Shown here in pieces: positions 34,440-55,600 of a stretch of DNA of 64,000 nucleotides (positions within the stretch are counted from its first letter, which is position 1; every line of letters begins with the position of its first letter). Position numbers and translations under genes: made by a program. The stretch spans positions 434,001-498,000 of the forward strand of contig JAJKFH010001921.1 of assembly GCA_023333565.1 (NCBI GenBank), given 5' to 3'. The stretch comes from Puffinus mauretanicus (lineage: Eukaryota; Chordata; Aves; Procellariiformes; Procellariidae). The notes beneath the pieces were generated by a model. The model did not search any database, was not told the origin of the DNA, and saw only the letters and a list, made by a program, of their open reading frames with translations.

Positions 34440-35620
34440 GCAGCGCCCAACGCTCAGTACTGTTGCCCAGCGGTGCGCTTGCAGTGGGGTCCGTACCCGG
34501 AGTGGGCCACGCAAGGCTCTGTCCTGCCCCAACTCCGCTGCCAAAGATGACCTTGCAGCGCTTTTCGACCTCGGTCGGGCCGAGCGGAGGCCCTGAGCAC
34601 TTGCGGGAAGAAGGATAAATCACCACCCCCGCCTGTCCTGCGAGAGCAGCAGCTCCCTGCAAACCTTCCAAACTTCCTACCAGCTCTCCGTGCCGCCTCT
34701 CCTCCCAGCCCTGCCTCGCTGCGTTTCACCGGGCTCAGCATCCCAGCCGGGGCTGTGCCTGCCCGCTTCTCCGCCGCCTCTTCCCTCCCCGAGGCTCAGC
34801 CCGTCCCGCAGCGCCGGCGGGGGCTGCAGCTCCGGCCCTGCTCCCCGCCCGCGGGTCGGGCATCCTCCGGCCAGCCGACCGCCGCTGTACTCACCCCGAG
34901 AAAGTCGCTCCCGCCTCACCGCCGCCGTCCCCCTCTGGCTGGGCTGGAGGGGGCTTGGGGTGGGTTTTGGTTTTTTTTTTTTACTTTCAGTTTGTGCAGC
35001 CACTTGGTGCGCGGAGGGAGGCGGGGGCGGGCGCTACGCGAGCGCTGCGCGGGGCCCGGCGGCGGGGCGGCGCGGGTCCGCGCCTCCCTCCGCCCACCGC
35101 GCTCCAGCCGCGGCGGGGGGGGGGAGGCTCTTTTGGGGGGTCCCCAAGGCCTTGAAGAGGAGACGCAGCGGGCTGATCGGGCTGAGAGCGCCATCACTTC
35201 CATCCCGCCACTGCTCTTCCTGCAAGTCCCGCACTGCAAGACCTCACACACCCCAAAAATAAATCCGTCCCTCTCGCTGGTTTGTGTAGCTGTTAGCGTA
35301 ATTGCGCTTTTCGCGGTTTTACTTTTTTACAACAGTGCCGTTATTTTAGCTGCTGCTATCTTGACGAGGACTTAAGATTGACTGCATGAAGCCAGCGGGC
35401 TGTCAAAAAAAGGAATGCGTCATGGAAGTTGGGACGCCCCTAAGCGCCCGGGGAGCCGGCTGGGGCGCGGGGAGGGGGAACGCATCCCGCGTCCGTCGGG
35501 CGCGGAGCTGCAGCAGCCGTCCCGTCCGAGACCATACCTCGCTGCCGGCCTTGCGAGGCGTCCCCGCAGGGCCCTGCGTAGCGGTCAGGAGGCGGTGCTG
35601 CCTGCCAGCTCGGTGTTCCC
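34440..35620 (-). promoter_or_regulatory. FUT10: CpG island, probable FUT10 promoter and 5' UTR exon
   Basis: About 1.2 kb of GC- and CpG-rich sequence lies 1.7 kb upstream of the FUT10 start codon exon, on the correct side. On the minus strand a strong donor CTCGGG|GTGAGTAC occurs at 34,895/34,894, giving a plausible non-coding first exon ending at 34,895. A second donor-like CAGCGAG|GTATGG lies near 35,540. No TATA box is obvious. Long frames across the island on both strands are products of GC richness. Confidence 0.7.
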
Positions 35621-37794
35621 AGAGGCTAGGCCCCTCTTTACGCAGTTTTTGGCATTTGCTATTTGCAGTGAAACATCTATGCTGAAAGGCTCGTTCTGCA
35701 GGCTCAGGGCAGAGCCCATGTTTGTCCATCCAATACACACACATGAACAATACATGTTTGTATTTATAACACGTCTATTTCATACATACACATTTGTATT
35801 AACAAAGAGACACCTACACACTTCTTCATATGTACGTGTATTTATACACAAACACTGGAAAGCGCCCGTATCTGCTGCTTCTAACCCAGATGTGGCAGGC
35901 AGGGTAGGTGCAAGAGGGCTATTACCTGGAGGAGCGGAGGGAGGAAGAATCCCAGAGGAGGCATAAGGAACACCTGGTATGCCTTGATTGAAATGCATGA
36001 GTGATATAAATTGCGCAAATATTATGCACGTAGCTCATCTCCTAACTCTACGGTGGGTCATGCCTTCCTGAGAGGCTCGCGGGGGTACCCGGCAGACAAC
36101 CTAAACCCAGCCCTCTGTGGCAGTTTAGGCGACCCCTGCCACGGTGGCTGTGCCCCTTCCCTCCACAGCTACACTTGCCTGCAGGTCATTTGGAGCAGCG
36201 CCCACCTCTTGCTGCACATACTGCACCAAGGAGCTCCGATTTCTCTCTGAGCTACCAGACTCCTCCCAAGACAAAAACTAGTAACTGACACTGCAGTGCT
36301 GGGATATGACAGAGTTAGTTATCCTCCCCTCTTTGTTCAGAGCTTCATCACAGCTCTCGTCCTATTTGTTGCTTCTTCCCAAAGGTCTTAGCTGCTGGAC
36401 CTTTTAAGTAGAAGCTTCAGGTGGGGTTTTAATATTCTCTGTGAAGTGTGGTTACAGATACTAGACCTGTAACATGAACTATCTCCACTGACTCTGAGCC
36501 AGGAGGCATGCAGCAAGAACCTCCAAGTATTATTTTGCAAAGCAGATCAGTGCTAAGGCACACTCCTGCTTTTGCAGGCTTTCAGAGTGCCACACGGCCA
36601 GAGGACTGAAGCTAGCATGCCACAAGAAGAGTGTAGTTCAGTAAATTAAATGGAGCAGTTGGAGACAGATCAGAAGCCTGCTACAGTTTATGGAAGGATG
36701 TGCTGTGATCCCACCGGGTTTTGGGTCCGTCATTTTAAAACACAGTTATAGCTTTCAAGCTTCCCCAGCTGTCAGACTCCTAAGTTGCTCTCATGAGGAC
36801 ACAACTTGTTTGTAACATGCTTCAGCTTCCCGCAACAGACTTGCTTTTCTCAGTTACCGTCCCTCAAGCCTTTGGAAGCAGTCCACAGACCCCAACAACC
36901 CACAGGTTCAGACTGAAAACGCAGAGGCTAGTCCTGAGGGCAATGGGATAGCTATCCTATCTGCTGTGTCCCCCGTGCCATCAGCAAGATACTCTTGGAC
37001 CAGCTCCATCCAGTGGCTGGCGTCAGAAAAGCTCACTTTTGTTTCTTGTCCTGCTATGCCACTCTGAGGAAATAAACTCCTATTGCAGGATCTGGCCTGT
37101 CTGTAATCCATGTTAAATAGCTGGTAAAGATGATACCAGTATAAGCAACGGCAATGGCAGGTCATTACGTGTTAGTTCTGGAGGAAGCACGACCAAAAAA
37201 ACCACATTGTTGTTCAAACAGCAGAGCTAATAAACCAGATTTCTTAAAGATCTGTGTCTCAAGTGCCCTCTGCCCATGGAGAGCTGCTGGTATCTAACAA
37301 ACTCGCAATGCATCCTTTCCCTCCGCAGGTCAGGAACAGCAACTTTCCTTTCTGCTCTCTCTCTTACAAAACAGGATTTACTGCCTTTGAGGCTTCTCTC
37401 ATTCATATGTGTACATTCCCTCTGATCTGTTTATAATTTTAATATACCCTGTTTCTTTTTAGGCCTGTCTTGGTTCTTTCTCTCTTTTTTTAGAATGTTC
37501 TGCATTTCGTAACTTTTTTCTTTCACTTAGGTACTGCTGGATATCATCTCTGTCTCTAGTTATGTCTTTCTCCATTTCCTTTGTGTTCTATTCATAGTCC
37601 TATAGTCCAAAGCAACCTTTCAGTAGATTCTTCTGGTTTTTTTCCCTCCGTTATGATATTACTATAGTCTATATTACTGTAATACCCAGAGGCACCAACC
37701 AAACTATGCACTCCAAACAGTCACTGTATGACCATCCCGGCAGAAACAAATGAAGTCCCCAAGTGCGCCATTAAAACAGACAAGGCAGAAAAAA

Positions 37795-37930
37795 GGCAGA
37801 GAGGCAAGGAAAGCGCAGAGGTCAAGTGACTTCCCAAAGGAGACAAAGCTCCTCAGTGACAGAAGAACCACCTGCGGGCCCAATTCTTCCTTGTCCTGGA
37901 TCTTGTGTTTCAACTTGCAGCCATGCATTT
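37795..37930 (-). repeat. MIR-like (CORE-SINE) relic, minus orientation
   Basis: On the plus strand, 'gcgcagaggtcaagtgactt' + 'cccaaaggagacaaagctcc' + 'tcagtgacagaa' follows the reverse complement of MIR ('gaggttaagtgacttgccca' + 'aggtcacacagc'). Divergence is high, as expected for an old element. Confidence 0.5.
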
Positions 37931-38128
37931 ATACTCCTTCATTGTTGTTCTGGCACCATTCTTCTTTCTGTAAAATCATTGTAAAACATGTGACACACCT
38001 ACAGCCCTTTCAACTCGAGCACCCCAGAATAAATGACTTTAACCCTTTAACCCCTTTAACACATGGAATGATTTTCCACCTCCCTGAATATACAGCACAA
38101 ATGCAGATGTGTGCACAGCCCTTACTAT

Positions 38129-38701
38129 TGTCGTGGTTTAATCCCGACCAGCAACTAAGCCCCACACAGCTGCTCCCTCACTGCCCCCCCGTGGGACTGG
38201 GGAGAGAATCGGAAGAGTAAAAGTGAGAAAACTCGTGGGTTGAGATCAAGGCAGTTTAACAGGGAAAGCAAAAGCCACGCACGCAAGCGAAGCAAAATAA
38301 AGAATTCACTCACTACTTCCCATCAGCAGGCAGGTGTTCAGCCATCTCCAGGACAGCAGGGCTCCATCACATGTAGCGGTTACTTGGGAAGACAAACGCC
38401 ATCACTCCGAACATCCCCCCCTTCCTTCTTCTTCCCCCAGCTTTATATGCTGAGCGTGACATCATATGGTATGGAATAGCCCGTTGGCCAGTTTGGGTTA
38501 GCTGTCCTGGCTGTGCTCCCTCCCAGCTTCTTGTGCACCTGGCAGAGCATGGGAAGCTGAAAAGTCCTTGACTAGCATAAGCACTACTTAGCAGCAACTA
38601 AAACATCAGTGTGTTATCAACACTATTCTCATCCTAAATCAAAAACACAGCACTATATCAACTACTAGGAAGAAAACTCTATCCCAGCTGAAACCAGGAC
38701 A
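38129..38701 (-). mobile_element. Second LTR of the same neoavian family, minus orientation
   Basis: 573 bp reading TGTCGTGGTTTAATCCCGAC... to ...GCTGAAACCAGGACA on the plus strand, the reverse complement of the LTR at 29.3 kb. Matching blocks run the whole length, including the TATA region, the 'accatatgatgtcatg'-type segment and the CCCACGAGTTTTCTCACTTT segment. Flanks ACTAT / ACTAC suggest a 5-bp target duplication with one change. It is a solo copy; no internal sequence is present. Confidence 0.87.
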
Positions 38702-39782
38702 ACTACACATGTGCTCTGCCTGTCTTTAACCTTCCCCTCTCTAAAGCATCTCAGAATGCCCTGGATTACAAACCTGTAACACTGGGTCAGCAGCATTTCC
38801 TAATGACTATCTCCAGCTCAGCTACTTTGTCCTGCCAGCCAACATCGCTTTAGAGGATCTCCTGCCTTCCCCAATTTCACTCACTGGTTACAACTGGCTG
38901 TTTCAAAGCCTCCTCTAATTCCACCTTTTACAGAGACCAGATTCCTCAGCCTTGCCCTGTCAGAAAGTTCGACTCTAAAATGGTGCCGTTTTGTGCATTT
39001 CCACAGGGGAGGAAACACAGCTCAGCATGGCTGCAGCACCTTACCACCTTACCATTAGTAATGCTGTAACTTTCCACCTCAGCTGCTGTAGCAGCGTTTC
39101 CCAGAGCCTCTGTTTTCCCCTGTGTTCCCACAGCGTCAGTCCGCTGCTGTTGGTCTCGTGGCCTTGCACCTGCAAACCCCGACACTGGTGTTCGGGTGGG
39201 TTCTCATGGGAAATACGCTACTGCTGGCATGAGAAATGCCTCCCTTCACTTCTTGGGTCGTAGTAGTGAAAACCAAGCATAAAGCACAACGGAGTAGATG
39301 GCAGCCACCCAAATAACTGGTAAGCAAGGGCAGGGACCATCAGTCAGGGCACACCACCGTCAGACCCTGCTGGGTCCACAGATTTTCATCAGGGCACGGT
39401 GGAAGGAAATGAGCGAACTGGAGGAGTACCCCAAACCCCGGGCCCAGCCCAACCTCCCGCCGCCTCCCCCTGTCCGTATCTGACGGTTAATTAGCAGACC
39501 GGGGATTAAAGCTCCTCAGGGTGCAGCGCGCCCCTGAGCGCTGCCGGTACCGGTGACGGGACGGAGGCGGAGGGCAGCCGTCCTGCCCAGCTGCCGGCCC
39601 GGCGCCACCGGCCGCCGCGCTCCGGCCAAGCCCCGGCGGCGGGAAGGGCCTCGCTCAGCCCCGGCCGCACAAGCCTCACCCTCCGCGCCAGGGGAGGCGA
39701 TAGCGAGCCACGCGGCCGCTCTGCCCCCGCCGCCGCGCCCATTTCTATGTTTCCGCCAGGCCCCGGAAGCAGCAGCGGGGCG

Positions 39783-48192
<8,410 letters not shown>

Positions 48193-48704
48193 CTGAACAT
48201 GGAAGATAACAGCGTTAAGCTCTCAAGCTGTTCTAAAGCAGTACTAAGTAGGGTCATCAACTAGTTTAAAATCCAGTGTAGTATTCCCCTGGTGAAGAGG
48301 TATTGCAATGAAAGAGGAGTGCAGAGTGTTGTATGGTCTCGGGTCACTGCTACTACTGGTGATAGCTCTAGGTGCAGTCAAGAAATGTATTAAGGCTTAA
48401 TTATTGAAATGTACTAAATAAAGGGTTTATTTCCTAATAATAAATACATAAAGCTATACCTACTACTTACAAGGCATAAACGAATTTCTCATGCCCTGGC
48501 TTATCCACTCGTGGTTCCTAACATGGTCATGTCAGACGCTGCAGTAATGACTGCAGGTAACTTAGCTGTAGTGGATATCGAGTAACCCACTTGCGGTTAG
48601 TGCAAGCAGGTGCTGCAGTTGTTGCCTGACGTGGGACCAGCTGTGCAACACTGACAGCACATGCTATTGTATGCAACTAACACCAAGTGTCATTTTGTAA
48701 TAAA
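48193..48704 (+). other. FNTA: FNTA 3' UTR
   Basis: The sequence after the stop codon contains AATAAA at 48,417-48,422, 48,439-48,444 and 48,699-48,704. The first two are the likely sites for a short 3' UTR of about 250-270 nt; the third gives about 530 nt. Confidence 0.6.
48417..48444 (+). terminator. FNTA: FNTA polyadenylation signals (two AATAAA)
   Basis: AATAAA occurs at 48,417-48,422 and 48,439-48,444, about 230 nt after the stop codon. Confidence 0.65.
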
Positions 48705-49323
48705 AACAGATAACTGAAAGCATTTGTCTGAAATTTTTTAGTGTGTTTCTTTTGGTGTTTAGATGTGGATAGTCTCTTCTTCTCAGATGCTAATAGAGAT
48801 AAAATATCCCCTTTAGGGATACTGGATTCTATTGCATTGAGGTGTCTTTTGCACTGGAGTATTCGCATCCCAGAAACTTTCAATACACTTGATGTATTCA
48901 GTGGAGCCTTGAGTTCTTATCTGCAGAGTCAGGAAAAATGCTTTGAGGTCCCTAGAAGATCAACTTAGTTTTTTCTTGCAATTCTGTTCAGACAGCTGAA
49001 AATCTGAATTTTTTTTTTCACCCTTTGTAATCAGACCAAACTGAAGTCATAGGTCAGAAGGGATTATAACTAACTGGTTATGTTACATATCTTCACTGAA
49101 CTAGAAGGGAAGAAATGGTTTTACTGGGGACCTGTCTTAACCTTGTGACTCCTATAGGCTTTTTGTATCTTTTCCATGCATATATTAAGCCAAGAAGTAT
49201 TTTTCCTCTCCGTTGTGGAAGATGGAAGGCACCTGCAGTACAGAACTGTGAATGATGTGTATAACTGTACAAGAAAACTGCTGCATCTGCCCTGTTCTCA
49301 GTAAATGGCTATTGTAAACTGTG

Positions 49324-49398
49324 TTCTTAAGGCTGAAGGGGGAAAAACAATTGCATTTTAATTTGTGGTAGAGGTTAGCTGTAAACTTGCGTTTTAGG
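49324..49398 (+). repeat. 74-bp duplicated segment, copy 2
   Basis: It is about 95% identical to 43,397-43,470 in FNTA intron 5, same orientation, 5.9 kb apart. It may be a small duplication or two copies of an uncharacterised dispersed repeat. Confidence 0.9.
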
Positions 49399-52300
49399 CA
49401 TAGAGTGCTTGTCTGATACGAAATATTTTCTTGGAAGTGATCATAAAGGAAACAAATAAATACTAGTATTTATTCCATAATATGAGCAGTCTTTCTGATA
49501 CTAAACATTAAAAGCTGCTGCTGTAATTAAACCATAGTGGAGATTATTTTAAACGCTTGAAATACGTTAATTCAATGCATTCTTTAAATTTAAAACAACT
49601 TACAGGGAGTATAATTAATATATGAAAGCTATGTAATTTTTTTTAATGTTTTTGCCACTTTCCCAGCAGTAGAGAAAACATTTTTATAGTGACACCGCAA
49701 CATTTAAAATGGACATGAACTTCAAACTTTTGGAGATATGTTACCTGCTGGGGGGTTTTTGCCCTTTTTTTTACCACAGTTGAAACTCCAAATGGTATGG
49801 TCAACTTCTGGCGTTCTTATGCTTGAAAATGATGTCTAGAAGTAATCAGTAAAGAGTACTGACAAGGTTAATAGGGTTTTATACTGGTTATACAACATAG
49901 TGATACTTGCAAAGATAATGCCACTTCTGAGCTAAGTTTACCAATGAAGGAATAACCAGGTATGTACTCTAACAGAAAAAAATCTCATCTCATGTAAAAC
50001 AAATGTGTGACCAAACAAATCACTCAAATCCTAAGAAAAAAACATGCTGGAGACCAGAGTCCAGTTCAAAAAAAAAAAAAGGTCATTATGTTTTAACAGA
50101 AATGTTTGGTTTTTCTTTCAAATATTTATGCTTACTGTCATTCAGATTGCAAGGAAGCTCTAAAATTCTCTTCAAAAGGCACCTCAGTTCTGTGGTAGTC
50201 AGCCATACTCAGAAATACTGAGCTGTTGGAGCTGGGAAAACGACAGGCTGCCCAGCCAGGTTGCAACTGCAGCTACCAAGCCTTTAATTTTAAAAATGTG
50301 TCTGAGACAGAATCTTTCTCATGGAAGTGGGAGCTTGACAAAATGTACGAGCTATGGAGAGAAGGATCTCATAGCAGGAAGTATTAGATGACTTTAACCT
50401 GTAGGCGTTGGTACTGACTACCAATGATCACCAAACTGATTTGTCCTAAGGGTTCATCTGTACAAGAAGACTTACTGTTGTTACTAATTGTGTGTAGTGA
50501 TGTGACTCTTGTGTACAATTTTATTACTGAAGAGCTGTGCCTGAATGGAAAACTGTATTGGTACAACTGTCCCTTATAAATCAGTGTAATTGGAACATTC
50601 AGTGGAGTACGGAGAACTATTAAAGCATGTGAAATAATTTCCTGTGCCTGCTTTCATCAGAGGCTGATGTTCTTGCCTTGGTCTAGCTGTGTCTGTCTGT
50701 CACTGACTTCCACCTTATTATCTCTGCAACTCGGCTGACAAAACAGTGCGCAAGTCCTTCCTAATCTATTCCGTACCAAACCACCTCAGCTAGCACAAAA
50801 TGCTTCTGTCAGTTGCTGTCTGGCTGTGCTGAGGCAGATTAGGAGCATGCTGTTCAGCTGGACCTTCTGTGGGAGCAGTCTCCTCCAGCAGGGAAGCAGT
50901 GAGGTTTCTAATCACTCCCGCCACGTGAAACACTTCTGTCCAAGTGCTAGCAGGCAATTCATGCAGTGCAGTGGTGACAAGGGGCTTATGGAGAGATGGG
51001 GCCCTACGAGAGCTCAAAATGCCGTAAAACTCCTGTGGCTTTTAGAACAAAGGGGCAAGGGAACACCACCAAGTGATGTTGTGTGGAGTCATCCCTTATG
51101 GGCTCACACGAAGGCTTTGCAAATGCTAGTGGACTTGCCTATGTGCAAGTTCAAAATACGCAGGGGAGACACCAGCTGTGGTTTTCTTGCCCTGTGCACG
51201 CAAATGTGGAGAGAGTATCTTTATTAACACCTTGAGCCACGTGTCTCAGATGTTGTCCCAGATGTGGCATGGTGGATGCAATAATATGAAAAATGCTTCT
51301 CAGCCTAGCCTGTGCCCTTTTCTGAAATATCAGTGCCTTCTGCACATTACTGACATTGTGAGATAAGGTGTGTGCTTTGCACTTTCGGAATAGAAAAGCA
51401 AACCAAACTAAGTCTGGTTTTAGTTGGTGATTACCTGTGGCTTTTGCTTTGGCAGCAGGTTTCCCTAGTATATCTTCTGCTTAAGGCAGATGGATTTGGA
51501 AAACTTGGGTAAGACGATTGTTTGGCTGAGTTTTGGCAAGCCTGTTAACGTGGCAGTATGGCATTTTACGTCTAGTCCACAGGTGTCAAATATCCTTCAA
51601 TATTTAGTTTTTCTTGTAAAAAACCATCTCTATTAAATATCTCAAGTTGAAAACATTTTCTCTCCTTTCAAGGCTGTACTGTCAAGCTTTTTCTACAATA
51701 TATTCTAAGAGAAAAAGGTAAAAAAACCTGCGTTTGAATGTAAAAACTACATTATTTTGTCCTATAACAGGTGCTTTACAGAATCCCTGGCAGTCTGGAC
51801 TGGTCTGTATAATTCTGGTCATGGATAACATTGCCATTTTAAAGTATTCTCTGTACATTTACATGAGTACACTCTGTATGGGTGCCTAGTCAATAGAGGT
51901 GAACAGCGGATGAAATCTGAAGCAAAGAATAGAAATCTCTGAGGCAGACAATCATTTGTTTTTCTCCACAATAGTTATCTAATGTGTAAGTGTTCAAATA
52001 GGTATCATCTATTCCTAGCAGAAGTCACAGTGTAAAGGTGACATGGTCATTTTCTCTATTCATCCTTTCTCTGCTCTTAGTATCCTTTTATTTTAATGCA
52101 TCACTTGGCTTAAGAACATACACCCTTCAGACACAAGAAAATTAGGAGCCTGTTCCCGGACCAGAAGTGATGCTGTTGACACTGTTGAGAGAGGAACATG
52201 TTTACAAGTTCTGGGCCTCCCTGTGCCTGCTCTGAAAAGACTACCTTACCTTCTGCTGCTAGGGTGGGCCCTGAATTTGCAGAAAAGGAAAAAAAAGAAG

Positions 52301-52663
52301 AAGAAAAAAAGCATTATAGTATGTAAAGAGGCACACAAGTGTCTGCACATGAACATTCAGGACAAGACTGCCAAAATGGAGGCTGCACGCACTTAAGTTT
52401 CGATAAGTACTTGGCATGAAGAGCTAATAGAAGCTTCACCAAATCTAGCTAGGAACCTTGCCTCAGGATGTCTAGATGTCTACACCAGCTGTTCCATGTA
52501 AGCTGCTTGGGGCTGGACTCTCTGCTCCATTACATGTGTCACCCATCCCTGTTCCTCAAGAAGCCATGGGATATAAGCCTACCTAAGATTTCAGCCTTGG
52601 GGAATTAAAACCTTTGCTGTACCATTTTTCTGCGGCTGCGCAGCGGGGAAAGCGGAGGTTAAT

Positions 52664-52678
52664 CGCTAGATGGCAGTG
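52664..52678 (+). promoter_or_regulatory. CTCF-like motif
   Basis: CGCTAGATGGCAGTG fits the CTCF core (CCAnYAGRKGGCRS) apart from the second and third positions. It sits in a short CpG-containing patch (GGCTGCGCAGCGGGG, CACCGACGCCGGCTACG) inside AT-richer intergenic DNA between two unrelated genes, a plausible insulator position. Confidence 0.4.
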
Positions 52679-55600
52679 TGAAATTCACCACGAGTTCACC
52701 GACGCCGGCTACGTGCAGGCGAGCAGAGGTGTAACTAGGACAACTCTTTCTCCATGCAGCACCACTAATTTCACACCTGCTAATTAAACAGAGAAGAGCA
52801 ACTGCTTGATAAGTCAATACATAGCACCAGAGGGCTCAAGCACAAGTATTCTGGGAGGGGCTTAATGGTCATCTTCACTAAAAATTGTTGGTGTTAATTG
52901 GAGAGCAATTTTTCATTAACTGAAATGATGTCTCCTCTGACACAGGACGCCTTGTACCATATCCGGACTCTGTTTAGTCCTGGTGTTCTAAAATAAGTGT
53001 GTCACTAAAACCCTCTGCTCAGAGCATGGGTTTTGTGGCCAGCTCACACCTTTTGGAGATATGCCTCCAGTCAGAGTCCTAACTCATGCACCTTCCCAAG
53101 CTGGGAAGGTCTGATCCCCTAAAGCCAGCCTTGTTATGGTAAGTTTCTCTGGTCCCTCTGTAATGAAGTGCTGGCCATTGCTGGCTGTTTCTGAGAATAC
53201 AGGTTGAAGAACAAAAGGACCTGCTCCTGCTTCTTGGACGTCCGGGGAGGACTTGGACCTAATTGAGGAAATCGAGTGTGCTGTTGCAGGTCCCAAAGTG
53301 GTTGCATCACTCATCGGAAAGCAAGACCAGGGACTTTGGTGAAGAAGGGCAAAGACAGACCTCTCTTCCTCATCCACTGGTTTGTCAAAACTGAGTCTTT
53401 TGGGTTGTCACTACACTGCAGGGATTTTAAGTGAATAAAGAGATGCCATGTGTGACTAGCCAAGCCAGCTTGAGCACCCAGGGCTACTCACCTATCTGTG
53501 TATGCATTGAGCTGCCAGGACATGCTACCATTACCCTCTCCCACGGGTATCATGCTAGCCCTGGTACCTCTGCCCTTATCTGAAATGGTTGGGTGACAGG
53601 TGTAATGCTGCTGTGTCAGTACTGCTTATGAACAGTGATCTTGCCACTATGGAAGAGCTCTTGCTGTGGTTGGGCTTCTCATTCTTTTGGGTTTGGGTTG
53701 CTTTGTATAGGTGTATTTGGCTAATTACTTCAGTGGTTTCCTGATGTGTCCTGTCTCTTGTCCAAGTTGTCTCTCCAGCAGATCCAAGAACAGCTGAATA
53801 AATGCTTGTGCTGCTACCAAGAAACTTTGGAAGGAGGAAAAGAAAAGAAAAAGGGAGCCGTGTTTGTATTGTCGATGTGCATCCTTTGTCCTTCCCCTTC
53901 TGCCAAAGCCTGTCACCAGGACAAGAAGGTGGCAGGTAGATGACCTTCTTTCCTTTCCAGTGCCATGGAGCTTATGCACATCTGTCCCTGCTCTAGCTTC
54001 CAGCCATGCCATGAATGTGAGTTTTATTCCTGGTTTTACTAGAGGACAGTGAGAACATACTCTCCCTGTACATGATAGCATACGGTGCTCACTGGCTCTG
54101 CTGGCTGCTTCTTGCACTGACAGTTTCTCTGCTGCAAAATGAGCCAAAATGACCATTTGCAGGTACCCACAGCCCATGGGTGCTTGGCCGGTGCATGGCC
54201 GGTGTGGAGGGCTCCCAAGCATATAACCCTTTGCAGCACTGTGTCGGTACTCTGCTACCTGTTGTGTGGTAGTGCCAGTTATCTTGCTAAGTTGTTCTAG
54301 AGGTCTAGCCCGCAAAGACCCTGAGCTCAGCTGAAGGCTACAATAAAAGGAGAGAGTGTTCAGTATTTTAAATGGGCAAATGAAAACCAGAAACATTTGT
54401 TTTTAAAAACACATTTTCAAATGTCAATGTTGATCATTCTTTAACTGAAAAATTAAAAACTTGTAAATTGAGAATAGAAAACTGCTTGGCTGTATGAAAG
54501 AGATTTGTTTTAGGCAAGATCTAATTTTTTGTTAGAAGGGGATGTCTGGACAAAATCCAAAAGCTGATGAGTTCTGCTTGTCGTTAGCAGTGTCCCAGGC
54601 ATAGCTAAGTCCCTCTTGGAGATGAAATTTTCTCTTGTGTCCTTGCAGAAGGAAGGGGAAGATGAGGGATGACTGGGTCGGGGGCAATCCAAAATCACTA
54701 CTCATGCATCACTAACAACAGCTAAAAATATTACAGCAAATGATTTCAGGAGAGGTGCCTGCTGCTGAACCAGACAGAGCACACCCAGCAGTTCTGTGCA
54801 TTTGCAGTAAGAGCAGTGCCTTCCCCCCAGGTTAGTCTGTATTGACTTCCTCATTTCTTTTTTTAATTGCTAATACATTGGCGGCTCTGTGCTTGTCTGA
54901 CCCATGCAGGCTAAAATTTATGGGGAGAGAAAAGTAAGGGAAAGATGAGATATAACCCATTTTACTGCAGGATTGCTACTCGGCAGCCATGGCCAGGACA
55001 TGACCCTCATCCCCTGGGCATTATATCCCATGCTGCCAGCTTCCAGCTGTCACTTCATAGCACGGGCTTTTTGCAGCAGAAACCACGTCCTCATATGTTT
55101 GAAAACGCCTGGTTTTACACAGAGATGCCCCCCCACTCCAACAAATGCTAGCAGTCTCTTTGTCACCAGAGGAGTTTCACCTGCTTTCTGTTCCTCAGCT
55201 CCATGCCTGCATACAGATACAAGCAGTGCAGGGCAATGCTTTCCCATGCTTTGCCATGCTGCACTTAGCCTGGGTACTCCTGGAGTTGATGAGATTTTGC
55301 AGTGACTTCCAGAGGGCCCCATTGCTCACAAGGGTCCTCACAGAAAAGGACCTAGCCATGAAGGCCCCCTGCGGCCCCCCTAAGTCTTTGGCCAGTTGTG
55401 GACACTGGGATGTGTGACTGCATTGTACCACCTCATCATAGCATCCCACCCATCACATGATCCCAGCAGGTGAGTTGAGAGGTCTAGGCATAAGACAGCA
55501 GTCAGCTTAAATTTTACTGAAATAGAGGTGTATAGATCCAAAGATCAACCGCGATGCTTTGCAAAGAGCAGCTTGTCTGCTGTATCAGATGGCAGCATCC

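Larger units (their letters stand above)
35621..39470. other. FUT10-FNTA intergenic region
   Basis: No gene is recognised. It contains a (CA/TA)-rich stretch at 35.73-35.85 kb, a MIR-like SINE at 37.8-37.93 kb and the minus-orientation LTR at 38.13-38.70 kb. Confidence 0.6.

Noticed and set aside
34677..35375. Long frames on both strands (up to 206 aa) in the FUT10 CpG island
   Set aside because: Arg/Pro/Gly-rich frames on opposite strands caused by GC content; no domain, no continuity with the FUT10 exons.
38240..38597. Frames of 76-79 codons near 38.3-38.6 kb
   Set aside because: They lie wholly inside the minus-orientation LTR.
39747..39782. Upstream in-frame ATG for FNTA exon 1a (MFPPGPGSSSGA...)
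   Set aside because: Weak Kozak context (pyrimidines around the ATG), whereas the ATG at 39,783 is in a strong context. Kept only as a possible alternative start.
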